Notes: a model not told the origin generated them from the letters alone. A DNA stretch of 64,000 bases from Methylosinus sp. PW1 (GCF_000745215.1 NZ_JQNK01000009.1:1488001-1552000), one strand, 5' to 3'; counted from the stretch's first letter, positions 36,590 through 45,704 are shown. Program-made: numbers and translations.

Positions 36590-38497
36590 TCATCGCGCCA
36601 CCCAATTCGTTCCGTTGCAAATAGCGAGCGTCTTCGTCGCGCCGCCGCCCGAGACCTTCGCGCCCCATATGGCTGCGCTCGCGTCGGTCACATAGGCCAC
36701 TCTACCGAGAGCGCCGGAATTGCAACTGGGCAGAGAGGCGACCGTCGAGCCGAGCAGCGCCGCCAGTTCCTTCGCCTCGGACGGGCCGTCGGCAGAAGAG
36801 CGCGGCCAGAGCCCCGAAAGGTCGATCCCGCTCCCGCGCGACGAATTGGACGAAGGGGTCCTGACGCAGCCGGAGACGGCGGACGGCGAAACCTTCACAT
36901 TCCCGACCGTGTCCTGCGCCACGACGGCATAATCATAGAGATAAGGCGCGAGGCAATATTGCATGTCGAGATGAATCGTCACATCCGCGGTCGATCCTTC
37001 CAGCCGAACGGCGGTCTGTCCGACGAACCCGGACGAAGCGAATATCGCGTCTATTTTTAGCCCGCGGACGTTATGCGCGAGAACCCCGCCGGCTGTGTCA
37101 TTGGCGATCCATGTCCCCTCCATGCTTATCGAATTCACGCCAACGCCGGCTGCGGCGTCCGCGTCGGCAGAGAAAGTGAAGGCGCTGCCGATATGCTTTG
37201 GCGAGGACGCCCGCGCATAAATATTGCCGATGTTGATATTCTGGATGATCGACCCCGCCCCGGTCGCCGTCGCTTCGACAATTCCGCCATTGACGGGACC
37301 GCCCTCCTCGCCATGGCCGTCGAATTGCGAGCCGGTGTCGATCCATATGTCCGAGATGGCGGCGCCGTTCGACGCCGCTATCTCCACATTCTTCGCCGAG
37401 TAATATCCGATCCACGCATGGAAGCGCAGGCCCGCGACGCCCGTTCCGGCATGATCGGCCTTGATCCATATGTTGCGCGTGTAGTTTCCGCCGGTGGAGC
37501 AGGACGCCAGCGTCCCGCGGCAGGGCGTGCAGTTCATTTGATAAAAATCGGCGTCGCCGACGAATGAGCCGGCGCTCGACGTCGGGTTTATGTTTAGACA
37601 ATAGGCGCGCGGCGCGGTCGAGAACATTCCGATGCGCCGAAATTCGATCAGGCGCCCATTGCGCCATTCTATGGCGTTGACGAAATTCTCGAAGTCTATG
37701 TCGTGAATGCGGTTCTGCTGCGTGGGGTTGAACGACGTCCCATCATCCTTGCCGATGCGCAGAAGGCTCGTCGCCGAATAGGCGGAATTGTTGACGAGCT
37801 GGAATTGACCGACATCGAATGACGCGTTTTGCTCGGAAGCGGACGAAGGCGCGAGGAGATCGACGAGCGCCTCGCCCTCGAATGTCTCGGAGGCCATGAT
37901 TCGCGTGCCGCCGAGCGCCGCCGCGCAACCGGTGAATTGAAGCGGAAACCATGTCACCGGGGAAAGCGCGACCGTGCGGGTGAAAGAATAAAATCCGCAG
38001 CCGAGATCGACGCCATATTTCGTGTTCCGCGGCGTCAGGACGCCGCGGTGGAGCGCGGCGAATTTCGCGCTGTCATGCGCGGCCTGCACTGACGCCGCCT
38101 GATCGGCGTCCCCCCACCATTCCGGCTTGGGAAAAGCCAGCCCCCTCACCGCGCCAGGGCCGCTGAAAATCTGATACAGGCCGGCGACGACCGTCGCCCC
38201 ATCCGCAAAGGTCAGCGCTTTCCGATTCGCGACCCGAAATCCTCCATTGCGCTCGACGAGCCACATCGTCACGCCGGACAGAGCGAGGTCGTTCGAGACC
38301 GCGCACACTCTGTCGATGACGATCGTACGTCCAGCCGCCGCAGCCGCGGCGAGCGCAGCGTCGTCGCAGGTCGCGCCAAAGGCGGAAATGGACGTGATCG
38401 CCCTCTGCGCGCCGAGGTCCTCGAAGCGAAGGTCCGTTGCATGAGCCGCCGAGACGCCCGCGATGATCGCCGCGCCTGCGAGAAGGGCTCTCTTCAT
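36590..38497 (-). CDS. Large secreted protein, probable parallel beta-helix
   Basis: The protein has 635 residues with a clear signal peptide (MKRALLAGAAIIAGVSAAHA). An N-terminal ISAFGATCDDAALAAAAAAG segment resembles the start of pectate-lyase-like or phage tailspike helices (ITDFGAxGDG pattern). Long runs of short beta strands rich in Asn, Ser, Thr and Gly follow. The C-terminal cap (LGRVAYVTDASAAIWGAKVS, LAICNGTNWV) resembles ends of phage-type surface proteins. No catalytic residues are assigned. It is a single gene next to tRNA-Leu, with amino acid use unlike its neighbours. It could be a polysaccharide-binding or degrading surface protein. Confidence 0.6.
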   Translation of the reverse strand: MKRALLAGAAIIAGVSAAHATDLRFEDLGAQRAITSISAFGATCDDAALAAAAAAGRTIVIDRVCAVSNDLALSGVTMWLVERNGGFRVANRKALTFADGATVVAGLYQIFSGPGAVRGLAFPKPEWWGDADQAASVQAAHDSAKFAALHRGVLTPRNTKYGVDLGCGFYSFTRTVALSPVTWFPLQFTGCAAALGGTRIMASETFEGEALVDLLAPSSASEQNASFDVGQFQLVNNSAYSATSLLRIGKDDGTSFNPTQQNRIHDIDFENFVNAIEWRNGRLIEFRRIGMFSTAPRAYCLNINPTSSAGSFVGDADFYQMNCTPCRGTLASCSTGGNYTRNIWIKADHAGTGVAGLRFHAWIGYYSAKNVEIAASNGAAISDIWIDTGSQFDGHGEEGGPVNGGIVEATATGAGSIIQNINIGNIYARASSPKHIGSAFTFSADADAAAGVGVNSISMEGTWIANDTAGGVLAHNVRGLKIDAIFASSGFVGQTAVRLEGSTADVTIHLDMQYCLAPYLYDYAVVAQDTVGNVKVSPSAVSGCVRTPSSNSSRGSGIDLSGLWPRSSADGPSEAKELAALLGSTVASLPSCNSGALGRVAYVTDASAAIWGAKVSGGGATKTLAICNGTNWVAR

Positions 38498-38591
38498 TTT
38501 CGGCCTCGGCCCGGCGCATGGACGGCGAGTCGGATTGGCGGCGCTCCAAGACGCTCTGCGGGAGGGAGCGAGACACTCTGCGAGAGTGAGA

Positions 38592-38676
38592 TGGTGCCCA
38601 GGAGAGGACTCGAACCTCCACGGCTTTCACCACTGGTACCTGAAACCAGCGCGTCTACCAATTCCGCCACCTGGGC
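38592..38676 (-). tRNA. tRNA-Leu (anticodon CAG)
   Basis: On the minus strand the acceptor arm GCCCAGG (from 38676) pairs with CCTGGGC before the encoded ACCA end. The anticodon stem is CTGGT/ACCAG with loop TTCAGGT, giving CAG (plus-strand 38640-38642). A type II variable arm and the T-arm with GGTTCGAGTCC are present. Total length is 85 nt including CCA. Confidence 0.96.
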
Positions 38677-38843
38677 AACGCGGCTCTCTTACGAGGCGGA
38701 CGCTCTGCTTGTCAATGGCGCTCGTCATGCTTCGTTCACGCTGCTGCGGCGCATTCCCTTTCCGGCCAAATCGCGCTAGAGCATCCGCCCGAAACGGAGC
38801 GATATCCTCGAGCGCTCCTTAGCGAAGCGGCGTGGGGCGAAGA

Positions 38844-39848
38844 ATGAGCGCAGATGTGAAGGATGCCGGGCGGATCGTGACGGTGTTCGGCGGGTCGGGA
38901 TTCATCGGGCGCCATGTCGTGGCGGCCCTCGCGCGGGACGGCTGGCGCGTGCGCGTCGCCTGCCGGCGGCCGGATCTCGCCTTTTTCCTGCAGCCTCTCG
39001 GCAAGGTGGGGCAGATTTTCCCGGTGCAAGCCAATCTGCGCGATCCCGCCTCCGTCGCCGCCGCCGTGCGCGGGGCCGAGGCCGTCGTCAATCTGGTCGG
39101 CGTGCTGGCCGAGGGCGGCAAGCAGAAATTCTCCACTCTGCACGCGCAGGGCGCCAAGGCCGTCGCCGAGGCCGCCGTGGCGGCGGGCGTGAAGCACCTC
39201 GTCCATGTCTCGGCCATAGGCGCGGACAAGAATTCCCATTCCGCCTACGCCCGCACCAAGGCGGAGGGCGAGGCCGCGATTCGCGCCGCCTTCCCCGGCG
39301 CGGTGATCTTGCGCCCCTCGGTCGTCTTCGGCCCCGAGGACGAGTTCTTCAACCGTTTCGGAACGCTGGCGCGCTATCTGCCCTTCGAGCCGGTGATCGG
39401 CGAGGCGACGCGCTTCCAGCCCGTCTATGTCGGCGACGTTGCGCAGGCCGTGGCGCTGGCGGTGGACGGCCGCGCCCAGGCCGGCGCGACCTATGAGCTC
39501 GGCGGCCCGGAGGTGAAGACCTTCCGCGCGCTGGTCGAATATGCGCTGAAGGTCGCCGAGCGCGACGTCAAAATCTGGCCGCTGTCCTTCGCGACGGGGG
39601 CGCTGATCGCCCGCATCACGCAGACGCTGCATTCGCTTTCGCTCGGCCTCTTCCCCAGCCTGCTGACGACGACCGTCGATCAGGTGGAGCTGCTGCGCCA
39701 CGACAATGTGGTCTCGGCCGACGCCAAGGCCACCGGGCTGACGCTGCAAGGGCTCGGCGTCACGCCGACGGCGATCGAGGCGATCGTCCCCACCTATCTC
39801 TACCGCTACCGCAAGACCGGCCAATATCAGGCGCAGCGGCTCGCCTGA
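38844..39848 (+). CDS. NDUFA9-like NAD(P)-binding protein
   Basis: The protein has 334 residues and an atypical short-chain-dehydrogenase Rossmann fold: IVTVFGGSGFIGRHVVAAL, then LVHVSAIGADKNSHSAYARTKAEGE with the Tyr-x-x-x-Lys pair. It matches the complex I NDUFA9 subunit-like family common in alphaproteobacteria, thought to stabilise or accompany NADH dehydrogenase. No nuo genes are in this window. A GTG 12 nt upstream is an alternative start. Confidence 0.88.
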   Translation: MSADVKDAGRIVTVFGGSGFIGRHVVAALARDGWRVRVACRRPDLAFFLQPLGKVGQIFPVQANLRDPASVAAAVRGAEAVVNLVGVLAEGGKQKFSTLHAQGAKAVAEAAVAAGVKHLVHVSAIGADKNSHSAYARTKAEGEAAIRAAFPGAVILRPSVVFGPEDEFFNRFGTLARYLPFEPVIGEATRFQPVYVGDVAQAVALAVDGRAQAGATYELGGPEVKTFRALVEYALKVAERDVKIWPLSFATGALIARITQTLHSLSLGLFPSLLTTTVDQVELLRHDNVVSADAKATGLTLQGLGVTPTAIEAIVPTYLYRYRKTGQYQAQRLA

Positions 39849-39873
39849 GCCGCGCCCAGCGCCTCTCCAGCCC

Positions 39874-40560
39874 TCAGCGCGCCCGCGCCTCCGCGCGGGC
39901 GGCAGGGGCCGTGAGGCGCTTGTGCAGGCGCACCATGAAGGCCACGCCGAACAAAGGCGTGAACAGATTGAGGCCCGGCACGGCGACGAAGCCCGCGATG
40001 AACAGGCCCGCGAGGAACAAGGTCGTCGCATGGCGACGGGTCAGCTCGCGGGCTTCCTCCAGCGAGCAATAGCGCGTCGCGGCGAAGGCGAAATATTCTC
40101 GGCCGAACAGATAGGCGTTGGCCAGCACGAAGACGATGGCGTTGACGCCGGGCACGAGCAGCAGCAAGAGCGCGACGAGATTGACGCCCGCCGAGACGAG
40201 CGCGAAGCGCAGCGCCATCACCATCGCCTGACCGGCCGGCAGCGGACGCCCGCGCGGCCCGTGCGGATCGATCTCCTCCTCGACCACATCGGCGAGATCG
40301 TCGAGGAAAAACCCCGCGACGAGGATGGAGATCGGCGCGATGAGAAAAGCAAGGCCGACGACGAGCCCGGCGCCGGTCGCGAAGGTGACGACCGCGCGCA
40401 ACCAATAGTTGTCGGCGGTGAGAAAAGACAGCGCCGCCTTGTCCAGCCCCGTCCAGGCCAAGGCCAGCAGGACGAAGGTCAGACCGAGGCTCTTGAGCAG
40501 AACGTTGCGAAAGGGCGGCGAGAAGATTTGACGGGCGGCGTCCAGGGCGTCTTGCAGCAT
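39874..40560 (-). CDS. CysZ/EI24-type membrane protein
   Basis: The protein has 228 residues with hydrophobic segments typical of the CysZ/EI24 fold (LLKSLGLTFVLLALAWTG; GLVVGLAFLIAPISILVAGFF; LVSAGVNLVALLLLLVPGVN; LFLAGLFIAGFVAVPGLNLF). FVLANAYLFGREYFAFAATR is the conserved loop. CysZ proteins are sulfate channels, but distant alphaproteobacterial members have no proven role and no cys genes lie nearby. It ends 25 nt from the convergent NDUFA9-like gene; GCCCGCGC/GCGCGGGC at 39881-39900 may help end transcription. Confidence 0.82.
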   Translation of the reverse strand: MLQDALDAARQIFSPPFRNVLLKSLGLTFVLLALAWTGLDKAALSFLTADNYWLRAVVTFATGAGLVVGLAFLIAPISILVAGFFLDDLADVVEEEIDPHGPRGRPLPAGQAMVMALRFALVSAGVNLVALLLLLVPGVNAIVFVLANAYLFGREYFAFAATRYCSLEEARELTRRHATTLFLAGLFIAGFVAVPGLNLFTPLFGVAFMVRLHKRLTAPAARAEARAR

Positions 40561-40725
40561 GGGGGCTCCGAGGCGGAAGTCGCCGACAAGATGGGGGGCG
40601 CCGGGCGCAGGCGCAAGCCGGGCCGAGACCGTCGCTCGAGGACCGCCGCGCCGGGTTAGGCGCAGCCGTGGATTTTGTGCTAGGGGCTGCGCCGCGGCCC
40701 GGATTCGAAAGGCGAGGTTTTCGCA

Positions 40726-41532
40726 TTGATAGGACGAAATTGGTTCAGACGGCGCACCCGCTCCGAGGAGGTCGCTGTCGCCAGCCTGTTTTCCGGCGAG
40801 GAGACGCGCGCGCCCTCGCACCAGAACGCCATCGACGCCATTCCGGGCTGGAACTGCCATTTTCCCGTCGAATTGGGGCTTACGGCCGGACGGCTGCCGG
40901 CCTTCGACGATCCGCGCATCACCTGGTGCATCGAGCGCTATGGCGATCTCGCCGGACGCCGCGTGCTGGAGCTCGGTCCGCTGGAGGGGGCGCACACCTA
41001 TATGCTGGCGAAGGCCGGCGCCCATATCGACGCGGTGGAGGCCAACCGGCTCGCCTTTCTGAAATGTCTGGTGACGCGGGAAATCCTCGATTTTCCCGAC
41101 ACGCGCTTCTATCTCGGCGATTTCGTGCAATGGCTCGAGCAGGCCGGCCCGCGCTATGATCTCGTCGTCGCGAGCGGCGTGCTCTATCACATGCGCGAGC
41201 CGCTGCGGCTGCTGCGCGCCCTGTCCGAGCGCGCCGACGCCATCTATCTGTGGACGGTCATGGTCGACGACGACCAGCTTCCTCACACATTCACGCAGAA
41301 GTTCGAAAGTCTGGACGTGCGTCTCTATGCGCGCGGCTATGGCGATCGCAGCGTCGCCTTTTGCGGCGGCGCGATGGATTTTCCCAATTGGATGCACAGG
41401 GACGACATACTCGCCGTGCTGGCCGCGCTCGGCTATGACGACGTCACCGTGCTGAACGACATCATCGGGACGGCGGGCAATGTGCTGCCGACATTTTCCG
41501 TTTTCGCCAGACGGAGCGCTTCGGTCGACTGA
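40726..41532 (+). CDS. Class I SAM-dependent methyltransferase
   Basis: The protein has 268 residues from TTG 40726, with GCGAGG about 8 nt upstream. The SAM-binding motif is RVLELGPLEGAHTYMLAKAGA, with the acidic residue of motif II in IDAVEANRLAF. DLVVASGVLYHMREPLRLLRAL is motif IV-like. The substrate is unknown; FPVELGLTAGRLPAFDDPRI precedes the core. The next gene is another methyltransferase, 92 nt downstream. Confidence 0.84.
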   Translation: MIGRNWFRRRTRSEEVAVASLFSGEETRAPSHQNAIDAIPGWNCHFPVELGLTAGRLPAFDDPRITWCIERYGDLAGRRVLELGPLEGAHTYMLAKAGAHIDAVEANRLAFLKCLVTREILDFPDTRFYLGDFVQWLEQAGPRYDLVVASGVLYHMREPLRLLRALSERADAIYLWTVMVDDDQLPHTFTQKFESLDVRLYARGYGDRSVAFCGGAMDFPNWMHRDDILAVLAALGYDDVTVLNDIIGTAGNVLPTFSVFARRSASVD

Positions 41533-41624
41533 CGAGTTCTCGCGGCGCGGCGGCGTTTCCATCGCGCCGCGGATAGATTCGAAGGCGCGCGCGGCGAGCG
41601 GGCGCCTCTTCACAGAGGAATGGC

Positions 41625-42491
41625 ATGAGCATTCAGGACAACGCCAAGAAGCTCCCCATCGGCCGCCGCATCCTGCGCGCGCTTCGTTCGCTGGTCGGGC
41701 TGAAGAACGCCCCCATCCCCGTGGAGCACGTCAAGCTCAACCGCAGCCAATACAAGAACATTTGGAACTCCGTCTCGGTCTCCGAGAATGACGCGAAAAT
41801 GGCCGTCTCCGGCTATATCGACGAAGATCTCTATCGCCAGATGGGCGAAGGCACGCGCGACATGCTGCAGTCCTTTGTCGGCATCGGCCCGGACGATGTG
41901 GTTCTGGAGATCGGCGCCGGCGTCGGCCGCGTCGGCGCCGCGCTCGCGCCGATCTGCAAGGAATGGATCGGCGCCGACGTCGCCGAGAACATGCTCGTCC
42001 ATATTCGCCAGCGCCTCGCCGCTTTCGACAATGTGCGCACGGTCGCGACCAGCGGCTTCGATCTCTCCGCCGTGCCGGACGCTTCCGTCGACGTCGTCTA
42101 CAGCACGGTCGTCTTCATGCATCTCGAGGAATGGGATCGCTTCAATTACATCAAGGAAGGCTTCCGCATTCTGCGGCCGGGCGGACGCATGCTCGTCGAC
42201 AATGTGGACATCACCTCCGATCTCGGCTGGAAATTCTTCGAGGAGCATTGCGCGGTGCCGCCCTTCGAGCGGCCGGCGCAGATCAGCAAGACCTCGACCC
42301 CGCAGGAGCTGGAGACCTATTTCAAGCGCGCCGGCTATGAGGCGATAGAGCAGGTCCGCGCCGGGCTCTGGATCATCACCTATGGCCGCAAGCCCGCGGC
42401 GCAGGAGCCGCCGCAAGAGCAGCCCGCCGAGCAGCAGGCCGCCGAAGCGCAGGCCGCGGCCCCGGCCGAGGAAGCCCACGCCGCCGTCTGA
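41625..42491 (+). CDS. Class I SAM-dependent methyltransferase with Ala/Glu-rich tail
   Basis: The protein has 288 residues. Motif I VLEIGAGVGRVGAALAPICK, motif II WIGADVAENML and VDVVYSTVVFMHLEEWDRF are clear, and GFRILRPGGRMLVDNVD is the post-I strand. The first 60 residues (RSLVGLKNAPIPVEHVKLN) are unlike standard members. The last 35 residues are a low-complexity Ala/Gln/Glu/Pro tail. The substrate is unknown. Confidence 0.85.
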   Translation: MSIQDNAKKLPIGRRILRALRSLVGLKNAPIPVEHVKLNRSQYKNIWNSVSVSENDAKMAVSGYIDEDLYRQMGEGTRDMLQSFVGIGPDDVVLEIGAGVGRVGAALAPICKEWIGADVAENMLVHIRQRLAAFDNVRTVATSGFDLSAVPDASVDVVYSTVVFMHLEEWDRFNYIKEGFRILRPGGRMLVDNVDITSDLGWKFFEEHCAVPPFERPAQISKTSTPQELETYFKRAGYEAIEQVRAGLWIITYGRKPAAQEPPQEQPAEQQAAEAQAAAPAEEAHAAV

Positions 42492-42534
42492 CGGCGTAAT
42501 TATTGCTTCCATGCCGCCCGAGGAAACGGGCGGC

Positions 42535-43890
42535 ATGAAGACATTTCTCGACTGGTCGGCTTACGACACTTACGGAATAGGCGACGCCTATTCCGGCATT
42601 CCGGCGACGGGCGGCAATTACGCCAAGGCGGTGGCCGTCTGCATGCACAGCCGCGACTGCCAGAAGACCGCCAAAGGCGTCATGTGCCCGAGCTATCGCG
42701 TCACCGGCGAGGTCAAGCATTCCACAGAGGCGCGCGTCGCCGCCTTCAAGGCCGCGCTCAACGACGGCACGGATGAGCGCGCTTTCGCCGATCCGCGTCT
42801 CGACGAGGCGATGGACCTCTGCGTCTCTTGCAAGGCCTGCAAGAAGGAATGTCCCAGCGCCGTCGATATGACGCTGATCAAGACCGAATATCTCGCCCAG
42901 CGCCATGAGATCGTCGGCGTGCCGAAGCGCCTGCGCCTGTTCGGCGGCGTGCCGGAATGGACGGGCCGCCATCGTGCGCTCCTGCGCTTCGCCATTCGCC
43001 TGCGCAATCGCTCGCGCCTTCTCTCCAAGCTCGCGGAAAAATGGATCGGCGTCACCGCCCGCCGTCCCCTTCCGGAGCCGGCCCCCGCGGCTTTCGTCCG
43101 CTCGGCCCCAGCGGCGGCGACCGCCGGCGCGCGCGGCGAGGTGATCCTCTTCGTCGATACTTTCTGCCATCACTTCGATCCGCATGTGGCCGAGGCAGCC
43201 GTCGAGGTGCTGGAGCACGCCGGCTATAGCGTGCGCATCGCCAAGCCGGCGCCGACCGATGCGGAGCCGGACCGTCCGCTCTGCTGCGGCCGCACATACC
43301 TCACCACCGGAATGGTGAAGAAGGCGCGCGGCGAGGCGGAGCGCGTGCTCGCCGCCTTCCGCGACGAGATCGCCGCCAAGACGCCGATCATCGGCCTCGA
43401 GCCCTCCTGCCTGCTGTCGCTGCGCGACGAGCTGTACAGCCTCGGCCTCGGGCCGGAGGTCGGCGATCTCGGCAAGCAGCTCTATCTGCTCGAGGAGTTT
43501 CTCGCCCGCGAATATCAGAACAAGGGCCTGCGCCTGTCGCTGAAGCCGCTCGATCTGCCCAAGGCGGTCGTGCATGGCCATTGCCATCAGAAGGCCTTCG
43601 GCGTGATGAAGGCGACGAAGAAGGTGCTCGGCTGGATTCCGGGCTTTACCTTCGACATCGTCGAGACGAGCTGCTGCGGCATGGCCGGCAGCTTCGGCCT
43701 CGAGGCGGAGCATTACGAGACCTCGATGAAAATGGCGGAGCTGTCGCTGCTGCCGGCGATGCGCGACGCCGCGCCCGACGCGCCGCTGATCGCCAATGGC
43801 TTTTCGTGCCGCCACCAGATCGAGCACGGCAGCGGCCGCCAGGCCCGCCATATCGCGCTGCTGCTACGCGACGCGCTGGCAACGAAATAA
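42535..43890 (+). CDS. Stand-alone 4Fe-4S / CCG-domain protein (GlpC-like)
   Basis: The protein has 451 residues. It shows an N-terminal Cys set (CMHSRDCQKTAKGVMCPSYR), a 4Fe-4S motif (LCVSCKACKKECPSAVDM), then two CCG domains (PLCCGRTYLTTGMV with LEPSCLLSLRDE, and HGHCHQKAFG with ETSCCGMAGSFG). This is the C-terminal half of large FAD-linked D-lactate or 2-hydroxyacid oxidases, here without the FAD half; no FAD-oxidase gene is adjacent. It probably passes electrons from an unlinked dehydrogenase to quinones (inference). ATG 42535 is chosen with AGGA upstream; ATG 42511 is also in frame. Confidence 0.83.
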   Translation: MKTFLDWSAYDTYGIGDAYSGIPATGGNYAKAVAVCMHSRDCQKTAKGVMCPSYRVTGEVKHSTEARVAAFKAALNDGTDERAFADPRLDEAMDLCVSCKACKKECPSAVDMTLIKTEYLAQRHEIVGVPKRLRLFGGVPEWTGRHRALLRFAIRLRNRSRLLSKLAEKWIGVTARRPLPEPAPAAFVRSAPAAATAGARGEVILFVDTFCHHFDPHVAEAAVEVLEHAGYSVRIAKPAPTDAEPDRPLCCGRTYLTTGMVKKARGEAERVLAAFRDEIAAKTPIIGLEPSCLLSLRDELYSLGLGPEVGDLGKQLYLLEEFLAREYQNKGLRLSLKPLDLPKAVVHGHCHQKAFGVMKATKKVLGWIPGFTFDIVETSCCGMAGSFGLEAEHYETSMKMAELSLLPAMRDAAPDAPLIANGFSCRHQIEHGSGRQARHIALLLRDALATK

Positions 43891-43954
43891 CCGACGGCGG
43901 CTCAGACGGCCGCCGCCCCCGCCACGACCTGACAACAATCCGACAATCGTCTGA

Positions 43955-43980
43955 TATAACCCGACACTGGCGCGCCAGTC
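43955..43980 (+). promoter_or_regulatory. Promoter -10 and palindromic operator of the XRE gene
   Basis: TATAAC (43955-43960) is a -10-like box. Directly after it lies ACTGGCGCGCCAGT (43966-43979), a perfect 14-nt palindrome, placed where the transcript would start. It is a plausible autoregulatory site for the XRE protein 72 nt downstream. No good -35 is visible. Confidence 0.45.
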
Positions 43981-44051
43981 GGGTCGGCGACGTGGCGCGA
44001 ATTCGGCGCGAGGCGAAAGAAGAGCGTGTCGAACTCGAAACGGGAATCGCC

Positions 44052-44522
44052 ATGCTGGTTCAAAAACTCAGGCTTCAACGCGGTTGGTCGCAGGAGCAGC
44101 TCGCCGCTGTGAGCGGCCTCAGCGTACGAACGATCCAGCGCATCGAGCGCGGCAATTCCGCTAGCCTCGAGAGCGCGAAAGCTCTGGCGTCCGTTTTCGA
44201 GATCGATCTCTCTCAACTCCAGGAGGTCGACATGCCCGCTCCCGCAAGCAACGCAGACGAGGCGGCCGAGGCGCTCGCTTTCGCCCATGTGCGCAAAGTG
44301 AAGCGCTTCTATCTGCACGCCGTGCAATACGCCACCGTCATCGGCGCTCTGTTCGCCATCAATCTGCTCACGAATCCCCGCTATGTTTGGGCGGTCTGGC
44401 CCGCCCTCGGCTGGGGCGTCGGCCTCGCGCTTCACGGTCTGTCGGTCTTCGACAAAATACCCTTCTTCAATGCAGAATGGGAAAAGCGCGAGGCGGAGAA
44501 ATTTTTGGGGCGCAAGTTATGA
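44052..44522 (+). CDS. XRE-family regulator with 2TM domain
   Basis: The protein has 156 residues. Residues about 1-60 form an XRE helix-turn-helix (RLQRGWSQEQLAAVSGLSVR, IQRIERGNSASLESAKALAS). The C-terminal half has two transmembrane helices (YATVIGALFAINLLTN, VWAVWPALGWGVGLALHGL) and ends EKREAEKFLGRKL, the 2TM domain found after helix-turn-helix domains in many bacteria. It is a membrane-tethered regulator; its signal is unknown. GTG 43992 in the same frame would add about 20 charged residues. Confidence 0.85.
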   Translation: MLVQKLRLQRGWSQEQLAAVSGLSVRTIQRIERGNSASLESAKALASVFEIDLSQLQEVDMPAPASNADEAAEALAFAHVRKVKRFYLHAVQYATVIGALFAINLLTNPRYVWAVWPALGWGVGLALHGLSVFDKIPFFNAEWEKREAEKFLGRKL

Positions 44523-44646
44523 CGCGTGGCGCCCGCCGTCAGGCGCGCATTTCGCCGATTCTCGCCGCGCGGAGTCGCATCCGCGCGGAAGGAGCGGCGA
44601 CCGGGCCGCGATTGTTCGATATCCGACAGTCGTGACCGCGAGCGCC

Positions 44647-44985
44647 TCAGCTCTCCCCGGCGCGACGCTGGGACAGCTCCTCCATCAGCGCCGAGACGGT
44701 GTCGAGCAGGCGGATCGCGCCGGGCAGGCGGGAGTGTGCGTTCTGTTGCGCCTCGCCCTCCGGGTCCATGCCGCGCCACCAGTCGATGAGGTCGCCGATC
44801 AGCGCGCGCCCCGGAATTTGCTCGAACGGAACGCCCGGATAGGCGTCGAGTCCGAAAGCCGCCTCGAAGTCGCGCAGGCAGGCTTCGACATAGCGCGCGT
44901 CGGCGCCATTGAGCGCGAAAGGCCGTTCCGGCGCGCGACGCACCATGCGCACCTCGCTCAGCTCCGGGATATAGTCCTTTATCAC
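44647..44985 (-). CDS. Conserved-looking protein of unknown function
   Basis: The protein has 112 residues from GTG 44985. It is helical and acidic: IKDYIPELSEVRMVRRAP, DARYVEACLRDFEAAFGLD, FEQIPGRALIGDLIDWWRGMD, then a Gln/Glu-rich end. A longer frame (to 45096) would overlap the start of the divergent gene and begins with a low-quality Arg/Cys stretch, so it is not used. I do not recognise a family. Confidence 0.55.
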   Translation of the reverse strand: MIKDYIPELSEVRMVRRAPERPFALNGADARYVEACLRDFEAAFGLDAYPGVPFEQIPGRALIGDLIDWWRGMDPEGEAQQNAHSRLPGAIRLLDTVSALMEELSQRRAGES

Positions 44986-45083
44986 CGCCCTTGCTCCGTC
45001 TCCCGAGGTCCTGCGACAGGAGACTCCATCAATTGCGGCGCCAGCCCGCTGGGCGGCAATGGCGCGACGCTTGCATTTTTGGA

Positions 45084-45689
45084 GGCATGACCTCACACGC
45101 GACCGAGAGAGGGCCGGTTCCGCCGGCGCTCAAACGATTCATCTGGGATATTCAGTCGATGGTCGAGCTCGCCGACAGCGAGCGGGAGATTCTTCTCATC
45201 GGCCGCGATCTCATGACCCGCCTCGTCGCCAGCGACGATTGCCTGCCGGCGGTTTTCGCCGAGGCTCTGCCCGGGCGGGGACGGCAATTCCAGCTCTACA
45301 GCGACGGCGAGGAGCGCTTCGCCGTCGTCGCCTCCGTGCTCGCCGGCGGCGCCGGCCTGTCGCTGGAGCAGCCGGGGGTCTGGGAGATCGCCGGCGTCTT
45401 GCGCGGCGCGGTGGCGCGGCGCCCGCCCGGCGCGGCCGAAGATGCGCGCACGCTGGAGAAAGGCGCGGTCGAAGCGCGGCTTTCCAAGACAGGCCCCTCC
45501 GCCGCCCTCGCCAATGCGCTGGCAGAGGAGGTTTCGATCGCGATCCAGGTCTACGGCGGGCCGCTCGCCGGCATCGTCCGCCGCTCGGTCGCGCCCGATG
45601 GCGCGATCGGCGAGGCAGAGCCCTACGCCAATGGCGAGGCGACGCCGCCCTATGACATCTACACCATTCAGACCGAGATAAAGGACTGA
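45084..45689 (+). CDS. Cysteine-dioxygenase-like cupin lacking the metal motif
   Basis: The protein has 201 residues. The overall pattern (LKRFIWDIQSMVEL, LMTRLVASDDCLPAVFAEAL, RFAVVASVLAGGAG, GVWEIAGVLRGAVARR) follows the double-stranded beta-helix CDO-like family. In that family a His-x-His motif (PxHDHxxWG) binds iron before the GVLRG strand. Here the same place reads LSLEQPGVWEI, with no His. Enzyme activity of the usual kind is therefore unlikely (inference). GGAGG lies only 1 nt before the ATG, which is unusually close. Confidence 0.6.
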   Translation, partial: GMTSHATERGPVPPALKRFIWDIQSMVELADSEREILLIGRDLMTRLVASDDCLPAVFAEALPGRGRQFQLYSDGEERFAVVASVLAGGAGLSLEQPGVWEIAGVLRGAVARRPPGAAEDARTLEKGAVEARLSKTGPSAALANALAEEVSIAIQVYGGPLAGIVRRSVAPDGAIGEAEPYANGEATPPYDIYTIQTEIKD

Positions 45690-45704
45690 TTTAGAGCCGG
45701 GAAA

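Noticed and set aside
38592..38676. Attachment-site duplication at tRNA-Leu
   Set aside because: I looked for a second copy of the tRNA 3' end near the 635-residue protein and saw none; no integrase gene is present.
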